Positions 31,357 to 43,400 of a stretch of DNA of 64,000 nucleotides are shown here, in pieces. The position numbers and the translations under genes were made by a program. Location of the stretch: positions 42,690,846 to 42,754,845 of the forward strand of contig CM047427.1 of the NCBI GenBank assembly GCA_026168455.1, written 5' to 3'. The notes beneath the pieces are model-generated. The model did not search any database and was not told where the DNA came from. It saw only the letters and a list, made by a program, of their open reading frames with translations. This DNA is from Theocolax elegans. Its lineage: Eukaryota; Arthropoda; Insecta; Hymenoptera; Cerocephalidae. Position 1 is the stretch's first letter. Every line of letters starts with the position of its first letter.

Positions 31357-32110
31357 ATGCCAGACTCAAGTAAAAGAATACCTGGTACATCTGCTCATAA
31401 AAAAATTATCAACATCAGTAAGAACCAACTACGATGCACTTCCATCAACATTGATCCAGATCAAATAAAAAGTTAAAAACTGATACCATTGAAGAAAGTA
31501 GCACAGAAAATAGAATTATTCATATATCACTACTTTTCCCAACATTAGAAGCATTTTTAGTTTGTCAGAATTGTCATGGTACAGTTAAATTTTCTGAAGT
31601 TGATGTGAGAGGTTTGGGAAGTAAAATAACAATAACATGTATAAACTGTTTTAAGGTATTTGTTATTGATTCAAGTAGAAAAGTTGGAAAAAAGTAACGC
31701 TTATGAAATAAATAGACGTTAGTGTACACAATGAGAACTCTTGGTCATGGGCATGCTGGTTTAGTTACTTTTTGTGGAAATATGGATTTGCCGAGTCCAG
31801 TTTCTCACAGTAATTATGACATTATTAATACAGAGATAAAAAATGTTTGTAAAGAAGTTGGTAAACAGTCTATGAAAGCAACTGTCGAGCAAGTATATGA
31901 TTCAACAAGTCAGAATTGCCATATAAGTCTATCAGGTGATGGTTCTTGGAGGAAACGAGGATTCAATTCTCTTCAAGGTGTTGATACTGCATGAGAATGA
32001 AAAAGTAATTGACGTTCCTCCAAAGCAATCTTTTTGCAGAGCATGTGAATTGCGACCAGAAGAAGAAACAAAAGAATATAGAGAGTGGTACTTTACGGCA
32101 TGAAATATAC
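31357..32110 (+). pseudogene. K2 transposase fragment
   Basis: The start ATG at 31357 begins a short basic stretch; after a stop the next frame has LFPTLEAFLVCQNCHGTVKF and CINCFKVF, matching the Cys-pair region of the K1 transposase. The frame 31722-31994 then has RTLGHGHAGLVTFCG and SLSGDGSWRKRGFNSL, the first catalytic region. It ends at a stop and continues for a few codons in another frame (CRACELRP) before all similarity stops. The other two catalytic regions are absent, so this copy cannot make a full enzyme. Confidence 0.8.
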
Positions 32111-32535
32111 TAATTATATTGGACGTTTGAAACACTTTCACAAATAAGTACACATAAAATAACTTCAACCACGTAATATCGCACTAAGCACAAATACACT
32201 GAGCATAACAAAACACTTGTTTATAATTTTATCTGTATTCTGCAAATATTGTATATCTAAGTGTTGACACATTGGTTATGCTGAAATGGAGAAACAAAGA
32301 ATCAATTTCTTGACATAAACAAAATATAAATTTAAGGTTATGCAAATACTTATCTGATATAATTTGTTCATGCAGTTTTATAAACCACTTGTTTTTTTTA
32401 CTTATTTTACATAGATATTATATAATATATATATATATAATATATAATTCTACTTGATATTATAATAGCTTAAAACTGAACTACAAACGTGTGGCTGGAG
32501 CACACTTCCATTAGCAGCTGCAACACTATATATGC

Positions 32536-32625
32536 CTCTCTCTTTCTCTATCACGTGACAAGGCTATCCGAAAAATCAATAATCTTATGGAAGACTTGTC
32601 ATGTGAGAGAGAGAGAGAAAGAGAT
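32536..32625. repeat. Imperfect inverted repeat with CT/GA-rich arms
   Basis: Left arm 32536-32562 (CTCTCTCTTTCTCTATCACG...) pairs imperfectly with 32595-32625 (CTTGTCATGTGAGAG...). Either a small nested MITE or microsatellite-derived foldback within K2. Confidence 0.5.
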
Positions 32626-33105
32626 ATTGTACACAACTGTCAAACAGTATTTGTTTTTACTGCATTCTTTACACATTTTTAATTAAATTTAATGCTTATA
32701 ATAAAAATTGTAATCATATAATATAGTATATGATTTTTTATCAAAATATTTTTTTAAATCCATATAATCATGCATTAATATTCAATAATAGCAAAGTATT
32801 CTTATAGTTTTAAAAAATTTTATTCCTCTTTTTATAAAGAAACTGATTTTTGAAGTTGATTTTCTGTTATTTTAGATAATACATGTATATTAAAAAAATA
32901 TACTGAGTATTATATTAATAAAACCAGAAAAAAGGTATTATAAACCTATTAAATATATATATTATTAAGACTATATATATATAAATTGTATGATACCTGA
33001 AGAATACGGTATTAAAATTATAAAATAAGTAAAACTTTAAATCTAATAAGTGAAACTTTAAATGCATTTATCTCATTAATGGTTTTTTTTATCATTTTAG
33101 CTTAC

Positions 33106-33416
33106 TTGCCGCAGGATATTTCAGAGCCAGGTTGATAAATCACTTTCAAATTTTGGGAAAAATTTTAAAATATATATTTCTACGGACTTATGTTGCCCAA
33201 TTTTCAAAAAGATAAGTTTTAGGTGATTGTTATATACGTATACGTACATAACATTCACTATTTTTCTTATTATTATCAACTTTTATATTTAATACATTGT
33301 TATTAATTTTTTTTCAGAAAAAGAAAAACATAAGTCTGTAAACATATGTTCCATGAACATTTTAAGACTTATTAGACATTAAAAGATGCATTCAGTGCTT
33401 CAATATCCTGCGGCAA
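33106..33416. mobile_element. Possible 311-bp MITE nested in K2
   Basis: TTGCCGCAGGATATT at 33106-33120 is exactly inverted at 33402-33416. The interior is AT-rich and non-coding. No certain target duplication was seen. Confidence 0.55.
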
Positions 33417-33624
33417 CTGCAAAAATTGATCAATTTTTTAATATCATTATAAGTTTAATAACCAGGATTAAAAATGCATAATAAACATTTTTTATATTGA
33501 TAAATATAAAGTATATATATTATGTAAAAAAAATAAATTTGTAAAGAAGAATTAAAAAAAAAAATTTATTCTAATAATAATTGTTTATTTATTTAAAACA
33601 TTTAACTCAGGCTTGACCCCTTAA

Positions 33625-36091
33625 TGTTGAATACTGCCATTCAGTGCAAGCCATAAAATATATGTGCAAATATATAAATAAAAGTACAGATCAAGCAACA
33701 TTTTCTATCAATAATAATGATGAAATTAGTATGTGGAGGTTTTTCGACTTTCCAATACATGAAAGATATCCAGCTGTAGTACATTTAGCTGTTCATTTAG
33801 AAAATTGTCAACGTGTTTATTTTACTGAAGATACCATTCAACAAGTCCTTGAACATCCGCGGATTGCAACACTCACTGCTTTCTTTGATTTGGCTTCTTC
33901 GGATGATTTTGCTAAAACATTACTATATCACGAGGTGCCTACATATTATGTATGGAATAATAACAAATTTTCTAGAAAGAAACGTGGCCAAGACGTTGAA
34001 GGATATCCTGGTATTAAAAAAGATGCTGCTTTAGGTAGAGTTTACACAGTTCATCCTAATCAAGTCGAATGCTTTCACCTAAGGATGTTATTACACCATA
34101 TTCGTGGACCAACTTCATTTGAATCACTTAAAACAGTTAATAGTGTAATATATCCCACTTTTAAAGCAGCATGTCAAGCGCTCGGACTATTAGAAAATGA
34201 TGACCAATGGAAAAACACATTAGCTGATGCTACAATATTACAAACATCTTCAAAGATGAGGGAATTATTTGCTATTATTTTAGTGTTTTGTCAACCACCT
34301 CAACCTATTTTATTATGGGAAAGGTTTCAAAAAGATTTATGTGAAGATATTCTTCACAAAGAACATCAACGTAATAACGATATCACGTTAACTTACTCTG
34401 ATAATATTTTTAATCAAGGTTTAATTGAAATAGAAGATAGAGTTGTGAAACTTTCTGAAAAATATCTACAGGAATTTGGAATGCAATCCCCAGTTCGTGA
34501 AGAAAAACCTTCTAATAGTCCTTTCACAGAATCTTTTATACGCTTCAATATCGATGACTTAATAAATAATGTTCAAGTTAATTTATCTAAATTAGTACCT
34601 GATCAAAAATACGCATATGATGCTATTACCAATAGTGCTGCTAACAAATGTGGAAAAGTTTTTTTATTGATGCTCCTGGTAGAACGGATAAAACATTTTT
34701 ATTTAATTTATTATTGGACAAAATACGATCAACGGGTAATATAACCGTAGCTGTTGCATCTTCTGGCATTGCTGCAACTCTTCTTAACGGCGGTAGAACA
34801 GCGCATTCGACTTTCAAGTTACCATTGAATGTATTTTGTGATCAAGATTTTGTATGTTCCATTCGTAAAAATGGTCCTTTAGCCCAAATTCTCCAAGAAA
34901 CGATCCTTATTGTATGGGATGAATGTACTATGACTCATAGAGCACATATAGAAGCTATTGATAAAACTTTACGGGATCTCAGATTTGTTAATTTGTTAAT
35001 GGGTGGTGTAACATTTGTTTTTTCTGGCGATTTTCGTCAGACTTTACCAGTTATAACAAAAGGAACAAGAGCTAATATTGTTAAAGCATGTTTAAAATCA
35101 TCGCAAATATGGTATTATGTTGAAACTTTACATTTGCGCACAAATATGAGAGCGTATCTTGGTGGGGGTAACCCGGACTTTTCCGAGCAATTATTAAAAA
35201 TGGGAAATGGTACTATAGATAATAATAATAGTTACATTCACATTGAAGATAATCTAGGTCAAGTTGTTTCAACTCTGGATGATCTTATATCGAAAGTTTA
35301 TCCTGATATTGAAAATTTATTACAGAAGTCTTATCTTTGGCTGTGTGAAAGAGCAATTATTTCACCACGAAATGCTCTTGCTGAAGAAATTAATCATTAT
35401 ATTTTAGGTAAATTTAATGGTGATATAAAATAATATTTATCTATTGATACAATTGTCAATACTGAAGACGTTGTACATTATCCTCAAGAATTTCTTAATT
35501 CATTACATCCGGCAGGATTTCCTCCACATAATTTAAAACTTAAAATAGGAACTCCAATAATATTACTACGCAATCTTCAACCTCCTAATTTATGTAATGG
35601 TACTAGATTACAATTCAAAGTGATGCGTAATAACATTATTAAAGCCATCATATTGACTGGTCCTGGCTGGAGAGACTGCTTTTATTCCACGCATTCCAAT
35701 GATCCTTACAGATTTGCCGTTTCAATTTAAACGTTTACATTTTCCCATAAAACTTTCATTTGCAATTAGTATCAATAAATCCCAAGGTCAAACTTATAAT
35801 TACGTCGGAATTGATTTACGGTCAGAATGTTTCTCACACGGGCAACTATATGTTGCATTTTCACGTACTGGAAACCCAAAGAATCAATTCATTTTAATAT
35901 CTTCACCCACAAAAACTACTAAAAATGTTGTTTATCCGAAGTTTTATAATAATTCGATTCGTCATTTAAAAAAATATTATTTTCTAATACGAATATCCAT
36001 CAAACTATTTAAATTACAGCATGTTAATATATCTAACAGTATAACATATAACAATATAACAACTGCGATATCTAGCGATATGACCGTTTGA
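33625..36091 (+). pseudogene. Helitron RepHel: two-Tyr motif and PIF1-type helicase
   Basis: After K2 the Helitron protein continues with AIKYMCKYINK, the paired Tyr motif (Y-x3-Y) that carries out the nicking. The helicase starts near 34560 (LVPDQKYAYDAI). A frameshift near 34640 leads to the frame 34648-35433: Walker A is altered to DAPGRTDKT (usual GPGGTGKT), Walker B is VWDECTM, then FSGDFRQTLPVI. A stop at 35431-35433 and a further shift follow; 35699-36091 has the final helicase motifs SINKSQGQTYNYVG and LYVAFSR. The helicase is damaged at the ATP-binding loop as well as by frame breaks. Confidence 0.9.
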
Positions 36092-36800
36092 ACTATCAGT
36101 CTGAGATTAACGTGTAATATAAACTGAATACTGATAAAGTTTAGTGAAGGACAAAGGCTTTCTGGTGAACTAACATATCCTCGAAACTGACTTCACTACA
36201 CTATAGCTTTTCTTCGATATACTTATTGTAAACTGTACGTAGTGCTACTGCCACGTGCTTTCCGCTACTGTCGTATTTCGCGACTGTCTTTAAAAATGTA
36301 TCTGCATTGAAGTTTTAAAACAAGATAGTTCTAAAGTTTTATTTCGGGCACGTTCACGTGTGCAATGAGATGAGTTACAATAATCATAGTTGATCTTTCT
36401 GCTTTATTTGTCGTATAATACTAATTTTTAATGGTCAATATTCCATTAAGTCAGTCGAAACAATTGTAAAAACAAATAAATATTCAACAAAGATACGGTA
36501 AAGACAACGACATTAGAACACGCGGAGAATTTTTTGGCAACCTTTACTTGCTTGGACATTTATTAAATTGATGAAAAATAATTGGTGGTGAGACAGTGGA
36601 TGGATAACAATACCGGGGGGTGTAACAGCCAGGTTTAATTGAAATTTTACTTTAATTACTTTGCACTTTAAATAAAAAACAATTTTAATGAAAAATATAT
36701 TTTTGTAAACGGGAGAATGGGTGATTAACTACCGGAGGGGGGGGGGGGCGGGGTTGATAACCCGATTTAAATAGTAAAAAATAAACCAATTATAACTATA

Positions 36801-36831
36801 GCGTGGGCGAAGCCACGCCGGGGGATGCTAG
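36801..36831 (+). terminator. Helitron 3' terminal hairpin and CTAG end
   Basis: GCGTGG (36801-36806) pairs with CCACGC (36813-36818); ten bases later the element ends in CTAG followed by T. This hairpin is the transposition termination signal of Helitrons. Confidence 0.9.
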
Positions 36832-37431
36832 TAATATAAAAATGTGAAGAAAGCCAAGGTATCTCTTGCCAATGGCCACTTTTACGAGAGTTATTCGACA
36901 TCTAATAATAATATCAATAAAAATTACTTGCATTTAGATCGCTTACAACTCGGAAACAAATAGAGATAAGCACTCAAACCAAAAACCAGAAGAAAGTTCA
37001 GTTAAAGTAGATATGGTTTAAAAAAAAGGCTCAAACGGCTTAATTTGGAGCACAGTTATAAAAAAAAATAAGAAATTGAAGAAGTTTTAGCCAAAAATTA
37101 TTGTTTCTTATGGCTTAATAATCTTTAATTTCTTATTTTCTTTATAACATTGCTGCAACTTAAGCAATTTGAGGTTATTTTTCAAACCATATCTACTTGA
37201 AATCAACTTTCTTCTGGTTTTTGGTTTGAGTGCCTATCTTTATTTGTATCCGAGTTGTACGCGATAAAATTGGAAGTAATTTTTACTAATATTATTATTA
37301 TATGTCGAATACTCTCGTAAAAGCGGCCATTGTCATGAGATATGATGGCTTTCTTCCGATTTTTACATAATATAAAAGACATACCAATGTTAGGATAAGA
37401 TCCGTTTCCCGGAGGTCAAGTACTCCCCTTG
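36832..37431. repeat. Right part of the foldback MITE
   Basis: This segment is palindromic about a centre near 37085; for example 'caaaccaaaaaccagaagaaag' type sequence near 36990 has its inverse complement near 37210. The outer 60 bp pair with 25662-25721 across the Helitron. Confidence 0.8.
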
Positions 37432-37489
37432 ACAGAGAAACATCGCCACACATCTTTCTATCCTCCTAAATAACATTCATAAATGTTTC

Positions 37490-40400
37490 AGGAATTTCTG
37501 AGTTATTCCGGGAAAACTACATTAATCACGGGATGAGGTTTTGGAGGTATTCCGGGATAACTCCACCGATTACGGGAGTTCCAAAATATTTTGGTATTTT
37601 CTGAGGTATTCAAAGATAACTTCAAAAATTAAAGAATTTCTTGGATATTTCGGGTATTACTGAGTTATTTCGAGCCAACACCACTAGTTACGGGATTTCT
37701 TGGAAATTTAAGTGTATTTATGAGGATTACTCTACTAATAACGGGATTTCCTGAATATTTTGGTATTCTTTGAGGTATTCTGGGATAACATCAATTATTA
37801 CGGGATTTCCTGGATTATGAGGAAATTTCATAGATATTTTGGGTAGTAATGAGATATTTTGGGACAACTCCACTAGTTACGGGCTTTCTTGCATATTTCG
37901 GGTAATTATAAGGTATCCGGGATAATTCCTCTTAATACGGGATTACCTGCATATTTCGGGACTTATTATGTATTCCGGGATGACAACACTAATTACGACA
38001 TTTTCTGGATATTTCGGGAATTTATAAGGTATTCCGGGATGACTCCACTAATTAAGGGTGATCGTGGATATTACAGAAATTTACTAAGTATTCCGGGATA
38101 ACACATATTAATACGTGATTTCATACATTTTCCGGAAATTTGTGAGGTATCCCGGGATAACTCCACTAATTACGTTGATTTCTTGGATTTTTCGGGAATT
38201 TTTCAAGTATAGGAAATAACTCCACTAATTACGGGAGATCCTGGATACTTCGGGAATTTATGAGGTATTCCGGGAAAACTTCACTAATTACGGGATTTCT
38301 TGGATATTTCGGGTATTAGTGAGTTATATCGGGTCAACTCCACCAATTACGGTATTTCCTAGATTATGAGGAAATTTCTTTGATATATCGGGATACCTCC
38401 ACTAATTACGGGATGACCTGGATATTACAGAAATTATGTGGTAATCCAGCAAAACTCCTCTACATACGGGATATCCTGCATATTTCGAAAATTTATTAGT
38501 ATTCCGGGATAACTCCACCAATTACGGGATTTCACGCATATATGGGACATTAATGAGGTGTTCCGGGATGCCTCCACTAATTACGGGATTTCTTGGACAT
38601 TTCGGGCATTTATAAGGTATTCCGGGATAACTCCACTAATTACGGGATTTCTTGGATATTACGGGTATTAGTAAGTTATATCGGGTCATCTCCACTAGTT
38701 ACGGAATATCTTGGACATTCGGGCATTTATAAGGTATTCCGGGATGACTCCACTAGTTACGGGATTACTTGTATATTTCGGGCATTTATAAGGTATCCGG
38801 AATAATTCCTCTTAATACAGGATTTCTTGTATATTTCGGGAATTTATGAAGTATTCCGCGATAACTCCACTAATTACGGGATTTTCTGACATTGCGGGAA
38901 TTTATTACGTATTCCGGCATAACACCTCTAATTACGGGATATCTCGGATATTTCGGGTATTTATGAGGTAATTTGGGACAACTCCACTAATTACGGGTTT
39001 TCCTGGATATTTCAGGAATTTATGAGGTAATCCAGGATGACTCCACTAATTACGGGATTTCCTGATATTTCGGGAAATTCTGAGGTATTCCGGGATAACT
39101 CCACTAATTACGGGATTTCCTAGATTATGAGGAAATTTCTTAGATATATATGGGGATGACTCCACTAATTACGGGATATCCTGGATATTTCGGGTATTTA
39201 TGAGGTAATTTGTGACAACTCCACTAATTACGGGTTTTCCTGGATATTTCAGGAATTTATTAGGTAATCCAGGATGACTCCACTAATTACGGGATTTCCT
39301 GCATATTTGGGAAATTTATGAGGTATTCCGGGATACCTACTTTTATTATGGGATTTCCTGCATTTTTCGGAAATTGATGAGGCATTCCTGGATGACTCCA
39401 CTAATTACAGCATTTCCTGAATATTTCGGAAATTTATAAGGTATTCCTGGATAACTCCACTCATTATGGAATTTCCTCGCTATTTTGGGAATTTATGAGA
39501 TATTCTGGGATATCTCCACTAATTACGGGATTTCCTGCATATTTCAGGAATTTATGAGATCTTCCGCGAAAACTATACTAATTGCGGGATTTCATGAATA
39601 CCTGGGACATATATGAGGTATTCCGGGATAACTCCACTAATTACGGGATTTCCTGATATTTCTGGAATTTATCAGGTATTCCGGTATAACTCTACTAATT
39701 ACGGGATGTCTTGGATATTCGGGAAACTTATGAGGTATTCCGGGATAACTACTTTTATTTTGAGATATCCTGCATTTTTCGGAAATTGATGAGGCATTAC
39801 TGGATGACTCCACTAATTACAGCATTTCCTGAAAATTTCGGGAATTTATGAGGTATTCCGAGATAACCCACTAATTACGGGATTTCCTGATATTTCGGGA
39901 ATTGATGAGGTATTCCTGGATAACTCCACTAATTACGGAATTTCCTCGCTATTTTGGGAATTTATGAGGTTTTCTGGGATATCTCCACTAATTATGGGAT
40001 TTCCTGCATATTTCAGGAATTTATGAGATCTTCCGGGAAAGCTACACTAATTACGGGATTTCATGAATACTTGGGACATATATGAGGTATTCCGGGATAA
40101 TTCCACTAATTACGGGATTTCCTGATATTTCGGGGATTTATGAGGTATTCCGCGATAACTCCACTAATTACAGCATTTCCTGATATTCCGGGAATTTATG
40201 AGGTATTCCTGGATAACTCCACTAATTACGGGATTTCATGAATACTTGGGACATATATGAGGTATTCCGGGATAACTCTACTAATTACATGATTTCCTAA
40301 TATTTCGGGGATTTATGAGGTATTCCGGGATAACTCTACTAATAACGGGATATCCTGGATATTAGAGAAATTTACTAGGTAATCCGGGATAACTCCTCTA

Positions 40401-43400
40401 CATAGGAGATTTCCTGCATATTTTGAAAATTTATTAGTAATTCGGGATGCCTCAACTAATTACGGGATTTTCTTTATATTTCGGGAATTTATTACGTATT
40501 CCGACATAAGACCTCTAATCACGGGATATCCTGGATATTTCGGGTATATATGAGGTAATTTGGGACAACTACGATAATTAAGGGATTTCATTTCGGGAAA
40601 TTCTGAGGTATTCCGGGATAACTCCACTAATTACGGGATTTCCTAGAATATGAGGAAATTGATGAGGCATTCCTGGATGACTCCACTAATTACAGCATTT
40701 CCTGAATATTTCGGAAATTTATAAGGTATTCCTGGATAACTCCACTCATTATGGAATTTCCTCGCTATTTTGGGAATTTATGAGATATTCTGGGATATCT
40801 CCACTAATTACGGAATTTCCTGCATATTTCAGGAATTTATGAGATCTTCCGCGAAAACTATACTAATTGCGGGATTTCATGAATACCTGGGACATATATG
40901 AGGTATTCCGGGATAACTCCACTAATTACGGGATTTCCTGAAATTTCGGGAATTTATGAGGTATTCCTGGATAACTCCACTAATTACGGGATTTCATGAA
41001 TACTTGGGACATATATGAGGTATTCCGGGATAACTCTACTAATTACGGGATTTCCTGATATTTCGGTAATTTATGGGGTACTCCGGGATAACTCTACTAA
41101 TTACGGGATATCCTGGATATTACAGAAATTTACGAGGAAATCCGGGATAACTCCTCTACATACGGGATTTCCTGCATATTTCAAAAATTTATTAGTATTC
41201 CGGGATAACTCCACCAATTACGGGATTTCATGCATATTTGGGACATTTATGAGATATTCCGGAAAGCCTTCACTAATTACGGGATTTCCTTAATATTTCG
41301 GGATTTTATGACGTATTCCGGCGTAACACCATTAGTTACGGTATATCCTGGATATTTCGGGTATTTATGAGGTAATTTGGGACAACAACGCTAATTACGG
41401 GATTTCCTGATATTTCGGGAAATTCTGAGGTATTCCAGGATAACTCCACTAATTACGGGATTTCCTAGATTATAAAGAAATTACTTAGATATATCGGGAT
41501 AACTCCACTAATTACGGGATCTCCTGCATATTTCGAGAATTTATGAGGCATTCCGGGATAACTCCACTAGTTCCGGGATTTCCTGGATACTTCGGGAATT
41601 TATGAGGTATTCCTGGATAACTCCACTAATTACGGGATTTCATGAATACTTGGAACATATATGAGGTATTCCGAGATAACTCTACTAATTACGGGATTTC
41701 CCGATATTTCGGGAATTTATGAGGTATTCCGGGATAACTCCACTAATTACGGGATTTCCTAGATTATGAAGAAATTTCTTAGATATATCGGGATGACTCC
41801 ACTAATTACAGGGTTTCCTGGATATTTGAGGAATTTATGAGGTAATCCAGGATAACTCCACTAATTACGGGATTTCCTGCATATTTGGGAAATTTATGAG
41901 GTATTCCGGGATACCTACTTTTATTATGGGATTTCCTGCATTTTTCGGAAATTGATGAGGTATTCCTGGATAACTCCACTAATTACGGAATTTCCTCGCT
42001 ATTTTGGGAATTTATGAGGTTTTCTGGGATATCTCCACTAATTATGGGATTTCCTGCATATTTCAGGAATTTATGAGATCTTCCGGGAAAGCTACACTAA
42101 TTACGGGATTTCATGAATACTTGGGACATATATGAGGTATTCCGGGATAATTCCACTAATTACGGGATTTCCTGATATTTCGGGGATTTATGAGGTATTC
42201 CGCGATAACTCCACTAATTACAGCATTTCCTGATATTCCGGGAATTTATGAGGTATTCCTGGATAACTCCACTAATTACGGGATTTCATGAATACTTGGG
42301 ACATATATGAGGTATTCCGGGATAACTCTACTAATTACATGATTTCCTAATATTTCGGGGATTTATGAGGTATTCCGGGATAACTCTACTAATAACGGGA
42401 TATCCTGGATATTAGAGAAATTTACTAGGTACTCCGGGATAACTCCTCTACATAGGAGATTTCCTGCATATTTTGAAAATTTATTAGTAATTCGGGATGC
42501 CTCAACTAATTACGGGATTTTCTTTATATTTCGGGAATTTATTACGTATTCCGACATAAGACCTCTAATCACGGGATATCCTGGATATTTCGGGTATATA
42601 TGAGGTAATTTGGGACAACTACGATAATTAAGGGATTTCATTTCGGGAAATTCTGAGGTATTCCGGGATAACTCCACTAATTACGGGATTTCCTAGAATA
42701 TGAGGAAATTGATGAGGCATTCCTGGATGACTCCACTAATTACAGCATTTCCTGAATATTTCGGAAATTTATAAGGTATTCCTGGATAACTCCACTCATT
42801 ATGGAATTTCCTCGCTATTTTGGGAATTTATGAGATATTCTGGGATATCTCCACTAATTACGGAATTTCCTGCATATTTCAGGAATTTATGAGATCTTCC
42901 GCGAAACTATACTAATTGCGGGATTTCATGAATACCTGGGACATATATGAGGTATTCCGGGATAACTCCACTAATTACGGGATTTCCTGAAATTTCGGGA
43001 ATTTATGAGGTATTCCTGGATAACTCCACTAATTACGGGATTTCATGAATACTTGGGACATATATGAGGTATTCCGGGATAACTCTACTAATTACGGGAT
43101 TTCCTGATATTTCGGTAATTTATGGGGTACTCCGGGATAACTCTACTAATTACGGGATATCCTGGATATTACAGAAATTTACGAGGAAATCCGGGATAAC
43201 TCCTCTACATACGGGATTTCCTGCATATTTCAAAAATTTATTAGTATTCCGGGATAACTCCACCAATTACGGGATTTCATGCATATTTGGGACATTTATG
43301 AGATATTCCGGAAAGCCTTCACTAATTACGGGATTTCCTTAATATTTCGGGATTTTATGACGTATTCCGGCGTAACACCATTAGTTACGGTATATCCTGG

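Larger units (their letters stand above)
30846..33620 (+). mobile_element. Second Kolobok-like transposon K2, degraded, TTAA target
   Basis: Flanked by TTAA at 30842-30845 and 33621-33624, with ends GGGGT...ACCCC (short, since the left end beyond GGGGT does not match the right end). Removing it with one TTAA makes the Helitron frame continuous between FNAHI and VEYCHS. It contains a truncated transposase related to that of K1 and long AT-rich filler with smaller inverted repeats. Confidence 0.85.
25733..36831 (+). mobile_element. Helitron (about 5.6 kb without nested inserts)
   Basis: The 5' end TCTTACTAATATATAAAG is preceded by A, and the 3' end is a short hairpin (36801-36818) followed by ...CTAG at 36828-36831 and then T, i.e. 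insertion between A and T without target duplication, the hallmark of Helitrons. Rep (HUH and two-Tyr motifs) and PIF1-type helicase coding is present on the plus strand, frameshifted and split by two TTAA transposons (27686-30429 and 30846-33620). Confidence 0.92.
25662..37431. mobile_element. Foldback MITE (about 670 bp) split by a Helitron
   Basis: The left end 25662-25721 starts CAAGGGGAGTACTTGACC and is the inverse complement of 37372-37431 with one mismatch over about 60 bp. Inside the right part the sequence 36832 to about 37085 is again an imperfect inverse complement of 37371 back to about 37085. The element is thus almost entirely a palindrome with arms of roughly 330 bp. Removing 25733-36831 makes the left arm continuous (an A|T junction). 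No coding capacity and no clear target duplication at the outer ends. Confidence 0.8.

Noticed and set aside
38593..43342. ORFs of 70-92 codons repeated in the satellite
   Set aside because: They translate the 59-bp monomer; identical ORFs at 41015 and 43064 only reflect the higher-order repeat.
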